The notes below the pieces were generated by a model, which saw nothing but the letters and a program-made list of their open reading frames with translations, ran no database searches and was not told the origin of the DNA. 64,000 nt of DNA from Undaria pinnatifida (Eukaryota; Sar; Phaeophyceae; Laminariales; Alariaceae), in NCBI GenBank assembly GCA_012845835.1, contig JABAKD010000006.1, positions 310,001-374,000 on the forward strand, given 5' to 3'. Position 1 is the stretch's first letter, and every line of letters begins with the position of its first letter. Both the position numbers and the translations under genes were made by a program. Below, piece after piece: positions 58,866-64,000 of the stretch.

Positions 58866-59305
58866 CAAAGGTGCTGGAGTCTAGGAAGATCCGAAAAACC
58901 AAGTGAAATCGAAATTCGTCAGGGAAATACTACGCTTTCCCGCCTAAAAACGCACGATACGGAAAAAGGCGCACAATCAAGTGAAAAGGTCAAATGTGCA
59001 AACTGAACTCACATGGCCGCGGGTATCCACTCAACTACAGCATAGAGTTCCCCCGTCCCCACAACTAACCAACTCGCGGCTACAAACTACAGCGGTTGGG
59101 CAACACTATGATATGTCAATGCCGACACGACATAGACACGCTGTCACTAACTCGGGAAGGGATCAATATATGACTTCGGAAGCGTATCGGAGACTGCAGC
59201 GATATGCTGAAGGGTAAAAGGCTGGGTTATTAAAATAGGGTGGTAATAATAATGTGGTTGGCATTTGAACTTCCTTCCGTCATTATCCGTTATTATTATC
59301 ATTAT

Positions 59306-59307
59306 TA

Positions 59308-59400
<93 letters not shown>
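59306..59400. repeat. (ATT)n microsatellite
   Basis: About 32 ATT units, producing poly-Ile or poly-Asn frames that are not genes. Confidence 0.97.
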
Positions 59401-59401
<1 letters not shown>

Positions 59402-59649
59402 AAAAAAAAAATAACAATACATGTTTCGTCAAGTGCTTTTTGGTGTAAAGAGGAGAAGTTTTTTGTCACACATGACTGGTGACTCGCTGCGCGAGAAGGC
59501 ACTTGGCGATCGTCGGCAGTGGCGGAATGTTTTATCACATTTGGCCGCGCGAGAAGTCACTTGACGATGGTCGGGAGTGGCGGAATGTTTTGGTCACACT
59601 TGACTGGTGGAATGTTCATCGCTACAGACGTGGTTCGCTTGACCAAACT

Positions 59650-60260
59650 TAGTTTACGTTGTAGACCCCCTGCAATCCATGGCCACTACTGTGAACGTCC
59701 CGAGGCCAAAGCCCTCTCCAACCGTCGGGGGCGTCATACGCTTCCCGTGCGTCCCATAGGGTGGCGTACGCCACTCTTCTCCCCCGCGTGTCGATGGTTA
59801 CTGTCGCTGGCGCTTTTCGGCGCAGTTCCGCGAGCGCGTTGATGGCGTCCATTGGGGGTGGAAGGCGTCCTTCATGAAATCGCGGGCGGCGCCTCTGTCG
59901 CGCAATACAGCACTCGGCAAGACTATGAATAGCCCCCCAAGAGTTTTACCCCTAGATACAGCGGTGTACCCCTGGCCCTGGGCGAAGAATCCTTTACTCG
60001 GAATCCACACGGCAACCCGCTCGAACCCAACACCCTGTACCCTATGTATGGTCATACAAGCGGCGACCATGAGCGGCCACTGTTTCACTATGTACGCTCC
60101 GCTGACGGCAACTCCCCTGCAGAACGGCGGTGACGTGAAGCACGATGAAGTTGGCGATTTCATTTTTGAGGCGGAGAATGTCGCCGAGAGGATGCTCGTA
60201 TTTAGTCCCCTGTAAAGGTAACAGCAGAATTCGGCGGGCAAGGCCGCATGGTGTGAGGAC
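59650..60260 (-). pseudogene. C-terminal fragment of a PIF1/Helitron-type helicase
   Basis: Reverse strand reads KQWPLMVAACMTIHRVQG, then GFERVAVWIPSKGFF and AQGQGYTAVSRGKTLGGLFI. This is the QFP...AMTIHKSQG and YVALSR pair (superfamily 1B motifs V and VI) of PIF1-like and Helitron helicases. The frame then breaks at a run of five C (59854-59858); one more C would continue into MDAINALAELRRKAPATVTI. No Walker A motif occurs in the window, so only the C-terminus is present. The part above about 60130 is open in two frames and I cannot choose between them. Confidence 0.7.
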
Positions 60261-60612
60261 AATGTGCGCATGGGTTACGTTGTACGCAGGTGTAGGATGT
60301 AACGTGCTGAAAGACAAGAAACATTGTTACAGGACGCACACACGTAGCTGGAGACGCCTACATACATAGGAGATGATGGATACACAGGTGACGGAACGCA
60401 TTTGCACCGCAGGAACGCTGGTGGAAGGTGAGGTAGTAGACTATAGCAGGTTCGAAGACGTACGGGTATGCTACAAACGCAAACACACGGGAGTACTGCT
60501 GCGCTACACATGTACGTACTCTACACACGCGGCGAGAGCGGTGTGCACGCCGCTGTACATACAAACACAGCTGTGACCATGCTGAGTGCGTAGCGTATAA
60601 GCAATGCCGTGT

Positions 60613-61013
60613 ACATACCTGTCCCAAGAAGGTGCAGTTCCCGTTGAGCAGAGAGTGCCAGCCGCAGTTGCCATCCCCCCTGCACGGAACAGTGCGAGTG
60701 TTCCGGCGCTGTAGAACGAGGCCATTCGGGCAGTGCAATTGCTGAATGGATTGTTGTTGCCCTCGCAAGGCGGAAGGATGTAGGACGAACTCCAAGCGAT
60801 GAGGCAGAGAGAGCCCTGCAAATTTGTATTGGAACAGTTGGTCTGCCCAGTCGTCAAGATACCGCTCTGCTGCAAGGACGTTCCGCTGCATGTTGTGCAG
60901 AGATTCAAACGCAGCACCAGGTGTGGTACGCCGTGACGTTGAAGAGGGCGAAGAACACGCAGCCGCAGAGGAGGAGAAGCGTAGAACGAGCGAAGGGGCT
61001 CATAGCAGACACC
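60613..61013 (-). CDS. Candidate secreted Cys-rich or OTU-like exon (frameshifted)
   Basis: An ATG at 61013 opens a signal-peptide-like start (MSPFARSTLLLLCGCVFFAL), which runs into a stop near 60915. The next frame, one base off, stays open: NMQRNVLAAERYLDDWADQL, then HCPNGLVLQRRNTR, CRGDGNCGWHSLLNGNC and TFLGQ before GTATGT. The DGNC motif recalls the nucleophile of OTU cysteine proteases, but the flanks are Cys-rich as in secreted modules and no catalytic His was located. A sequencing indel between the two frames would unite them. Function unknown. Confidence 0.4.
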
Positions 61014-61019
61014 CACAGC

Positions 61020-61620
61020 ACGCTCCGGAGACCACCAGCGCTGGGTTGGCAGGCCAGCCGAAGGGTGCTTGTATGCTACTACTAGCAGTGTAGAGTGTGT
61101 TGGTGTTCGTGTGTGTGTCCCAAAATGCACCCACGAAGTGGTTGTTTGCGTGCGAGGGTGTAGTTCGTCACGCCGTTTGATTTGAATCGCAGCCGTTTGA
61201 ATTTTATGGTTTTGCAAGGACGAGGAGGGTTTTTTGGGAAGGGATTTTTTTGTCCGCAGCCCAGGGCACAACGAAGTGAAATGTTTGTGTGTTGTGTTGT
61301 TTATTTTTTGTTGTCCCGCATCGTGATGTAGCAGGATCGAACAGCAGAGGCGCAAACGTTCAAGCGCATGCACCACCAGCGCTGGGTTGGCAGGCCAGCC
61401 GAAGGGTGGTTGTATGCTACTACTAGCAGTGTAGAGTGTGTTGGTGTTCGTGTGTGTGTCCCAAAATGCACCACCAGCGCTGGGTTGGCAGGCCAGCCGA
61501 AGGGTGCTTGTATGCTACTACTAGCAGTGTAGAGTGTGTTGGTGTTCGTGTGTGTGTCCCAAAATGCACCACCAGCACTGGGTTGGCAGGGCAGCCGAAC
61601 GGTGCTTGGATGCTAGTAGC
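61020..61620. repeat. About 99-bp tandem repeat with one displaced unit
   Basis: Units beginning ACCACCAGCGCTGGGTTGGC and ending GTTCGTGTGTGTGTCCCAAA are at 61029, 61367, 61470 and 61569 (partial). Three are contiguous and one is separated by 240 bp. Confidence 0.9.
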
Positions 61621-61624
61621 AGTG

Positions 61625-61676
61625 TCGGGGGGGGGCGACGCGCCCCCCCCCGAACCCCCCCCCCCGGGCCCGACAC
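61625..61676. repeat. G/C homopolymer inverted repeat
   Basis: GGGGGGGGGCGACGCGCCCC followed by CCCGAACCCCCCCCCCGGGC: strong hairpin potential, a likely site of assembly error. Confidence 0.6.
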
Positions 61677-62179
61677 AGTGTGCGTTGGAAGGACCCTCAC
61701 CAGTGTGCGTTCGAAAAAGTACATGGAAAAACTATAGTATGTAGCTGCGGCGGCCCGGGCACCCAAAGTATCCTCCACCTTAGCGCTGGCGGCAGCAGGG
61801 CCACAGCATCCGGCGAATCCCCCATCGTCACAGAGACAGCCCGCAGCACTCGCCACAGCAGTAGTCACAACGAATTATTGCCACGGCAGTCACCACGGCA
61901 GTACCAGCGAAGTCTCACCGCAGCAGCAGTCGCAGCAAGCAATCAGCCAGAAAATCAGCCAGTCTATCACACCTTGACCTTGTCTTGCTGACGATGCTCC
62001 TCTCTTCTCTGCGTGCTTCGCTTGCTATCAGCAACACGACAAACTGATCCAAGGTTCCCTTTGCTATACCAGGACAAGTACAAGTAACCACCCGCGTTGA
62101 TCTCATTGGTCAACGTGCAGTAACCCCAAACTTCTTCCGTACATACAAAACCCTTATTTTCTCGTGCCTCGATAATATA

Positions 62180-62568
62180 CGCTTTTAAAAAATACACTCC
62201 AGCTGTGAGATCGAAGTTCGTCGAAACTCATCTGTGCAAGCTGTGTGTGATACTCCGATCGCGCGCATTACGAGTTGTGTGTCCTCATTAAGGATATAGG
62301 TCGGCGACTCCCCTTACAACTACAGTGTAGCTATCAGGGTCAACAGGATGATTTAGTCAGTCCTGTGCGCGGAAACTATAATACCCGTTTCTGAGGGGGA
62401 CAAAATCTGACAGCTGTGAAGGGAAAGGGGGGCCTGGTTTTGATCAAAAGCGGGTGTTGGAGGGGGCGGGGGGGGGGGGGGGGGGGAAGGGGCAATTTGT
62501 GCATGTAAGCTATAAATTCTTTCGAGGGGATAAATCTGACGGTTTTAGCACCAGTATATTATTGGGGG

Positions 62569-62644
<76 letters not shown>

Positions 62645-62700
62645 CTCAATATTTGCCTGGAACTATACATTATTTTGAGGGGATAAATTGACATTTTTGG
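62180..62700 (-). repeat. Inverted duplicate of 46025-46512 (family A copy)
   Basis: The same blocks in reverse order and orientation, including both homopolymer-rich tracts, now G-rich and longer (62568-62640). Small indels separate the copies. Confidence 0.8.
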
Positions 62701-62853
62701 AAATAATACATCAGTTTTACATGTATATTATGGGGTAATTCGTACCAATCATGAGTAAAGATAGGGTGGAGTGTTCGAGTGGTGGGGTTGGATGGGTTTG
62801 GGGGGAGGGGGGGGGTGGGGGGGGGGGGGGTGGGGGGGGGGGGGCGGGGGGGG

Positions 62854-63353
62854 NNNNNNNNNNNNNNNNNNNNNNNNNNNNNNNNNNNNNNNNNNNNNNN
62901 NNNNNNNNNNNNNNNNNNNNNNNNNNNNNNNNNNNNNNNNNNNNNNNNNNNNNNNNNNNNNNNNNNNNNNNNNNNNNNNNNNNNNNNNNNNNNNNNNNNN
63001 NNNNNNNNNNNNNNNNNNNNNNNNNNNNNNNNNNNNNNNNNNNNNNNNNNNNNNNNNNNNNNNNNNNNNNNNNNNNNNNNNNNNNNNNNNNNNNNNNNNN
63101 NNNNNNNNNNNNNNNNNNNNNNNNNNNNNNNNNNNNNNNNNNNNNNNNNNNNNNNNNNNNNNNNNNNNNNNNNNNNNNNNNNNNNNNNNNNNNNNNNNNN
63201 NNNNNNNNNNNNNNNNNNNNNNNNNNNNNNNNNNNNNNNNNNNNNNNNNNNNNNNNNNNNNNNNNNNNNNNNNNNNNNNNNNNNNNNNNNNNNNNNNNNN
63301 NNNNNNNNNNNNNNNNNNNNNNNNNNNNNNNNNNNNNNNNNNNNNNNNNNNNN
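62854..63353. other. Assembly gap of exactly 500 N
   Basis: A fixed-size run of N flanked by a G-rich tract. The true length and content are unknown. Reading frames crossing it are meaningless. Confidence 0.99.
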
Positions 63354-64000
63354 CATGGTTTACTTCTTCGTGTTCTAACCGTGACCTTCCCGTCAACTCT
63401 TGTGATATCATCATATCGTAACCATATCGTATCGTATCATATCGTATCATATCGTATCATATCGTATCATATCAGTTTACCCTCGACGACCTTCTAGACA
63501 CGCCATGGTCACAGGTGTCTACCGTTCTTCTCCTACGTACGCGCCTGCATCTCTATAGCCCAAGGGCCACTGGGTTAATAGCATCTATGTTAATGCTCGT
63601 CGATTATCATCGACTTTTTCAAGCTAAACTCTCGCGCTATCTGGTCGTCGGCTGTTTCGTGCGAACAAGTCCTCTACTGGTACAAGTATGCAATCGGTAG
63701 GTCTTGAACACACGAAACTGACCTCAATACTGTAGATACGGTGGTTTGCCTACTGGCCTATCGGGTAGTTCTACATCATGATTCATACAAAATCCTCATA
63801 ACTGTTGTACTAACCGTATTTAGGGCATTATCGAATAAAACCACCATCATCGTAGTTTACGCCTGGAGTATTCGCAGCGCGTGCTTTGAACCGGAAACCC
63901 CTCAAAACCAACATGCCCCCAGGTGCAAGGAACAAGGGCATTGGTGTGATTTGGGCAGAACAATGGCCCGTAGGAAACATCTAGCCGTAGATATGAATAG
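63354..64000 (+). repeat. Direct duplicate of 45158-45821
   Basis: Colinear with 45158-45821 from CATGGTTTACTTCTTCGTGT to the window end. Differences are nearly all single-base losses in short homopolymers (for example CCCTC to CCTC, AAAA to AAA, GGGG to GGG). Confidence 0.9.

Noticed and set aside
59147-59482. Poly-Asn and poly-Ile frames
   Set aside because: Translation of (ATT)n.
62670-63497. Open frames crossing the N gap
   Set aside because: Consist mainly of undetermined residues.

Overview
The window is eukaryotic nuclear DNA. Coding sequence is sparse and split by spliceosomal GT-AG introns. The rest is simple repeats, minisatellites, short terminal-inverted-repeat (TIR) elements and decayed transposons, with one 500-N assembly gap (62854-63353). 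The main protein combines chlamydial-Pmp-like right-handed beta-helix rungs, a Cys-rich GYxGPYCxxC-type module and a polytopic C-terminus. I know this combination mainly from stramenopiles (brown algae, diatoms, pelagophytes, oomycetes), so a stramenopile, perhaps brown-alga-like, is my best guess. It is not proven.

Layout. (1) 2022-43394, minus strand: one very large gene. I could close the reading frame through 21 exons (3741 nt, 1246 residues) spread over 41.4 kb. Exon 1 gives a signal peptide and the first beta-helix. Fifteen tiny exons of 78-84 nt follow, each encoding one beta-helix rung and each bounded by phase-1 introns. A 333-nt exon encodes about four rungs, two exons complete the helix and a Cys-rich stem, and the last two encode the membrane part. 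(2) The introns hold the repeats, including about 1.7 kb of (CATA)n, a decayed gag/protease retroelement (20.0-22.1 kb) and copies of two interspersed repeat families. (3) Several exons (1, 17, 18, 20, 21) have degenerate copies just 5' of them in the transcribed direction. (4) 43.4-46.7 kb is intergenic with a small TIR element. (5) 46719-49472, minus strand: an unrecognised Cys-rich multi-exon gene. (6) 49.5-57.8 kb: mostly repeats, no gene recognised. (7) 57.8-61.0 kb, minus strand: fragments of a PIF1/Helitron-type helicase C-terminus, a possible secreted Cys-rich or OTU-like exon, and candidate terminal exons. (8) 62.2-64.0 kb duplicates 45.2-46.5 kb around the N gap, partly inverted, and is probably an assembly artefact.

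The point of greatest interest is the architecture of the large gene. All 15 rung exons are symmetric (phase 1-1) and a multiple of three long, so any subset could be skipped without breaking the frame. Spliced isoforms could give beta-helix ectodomains of different length and surface on a constant membrane anchor. This is inference from structure; no expression data are available here.
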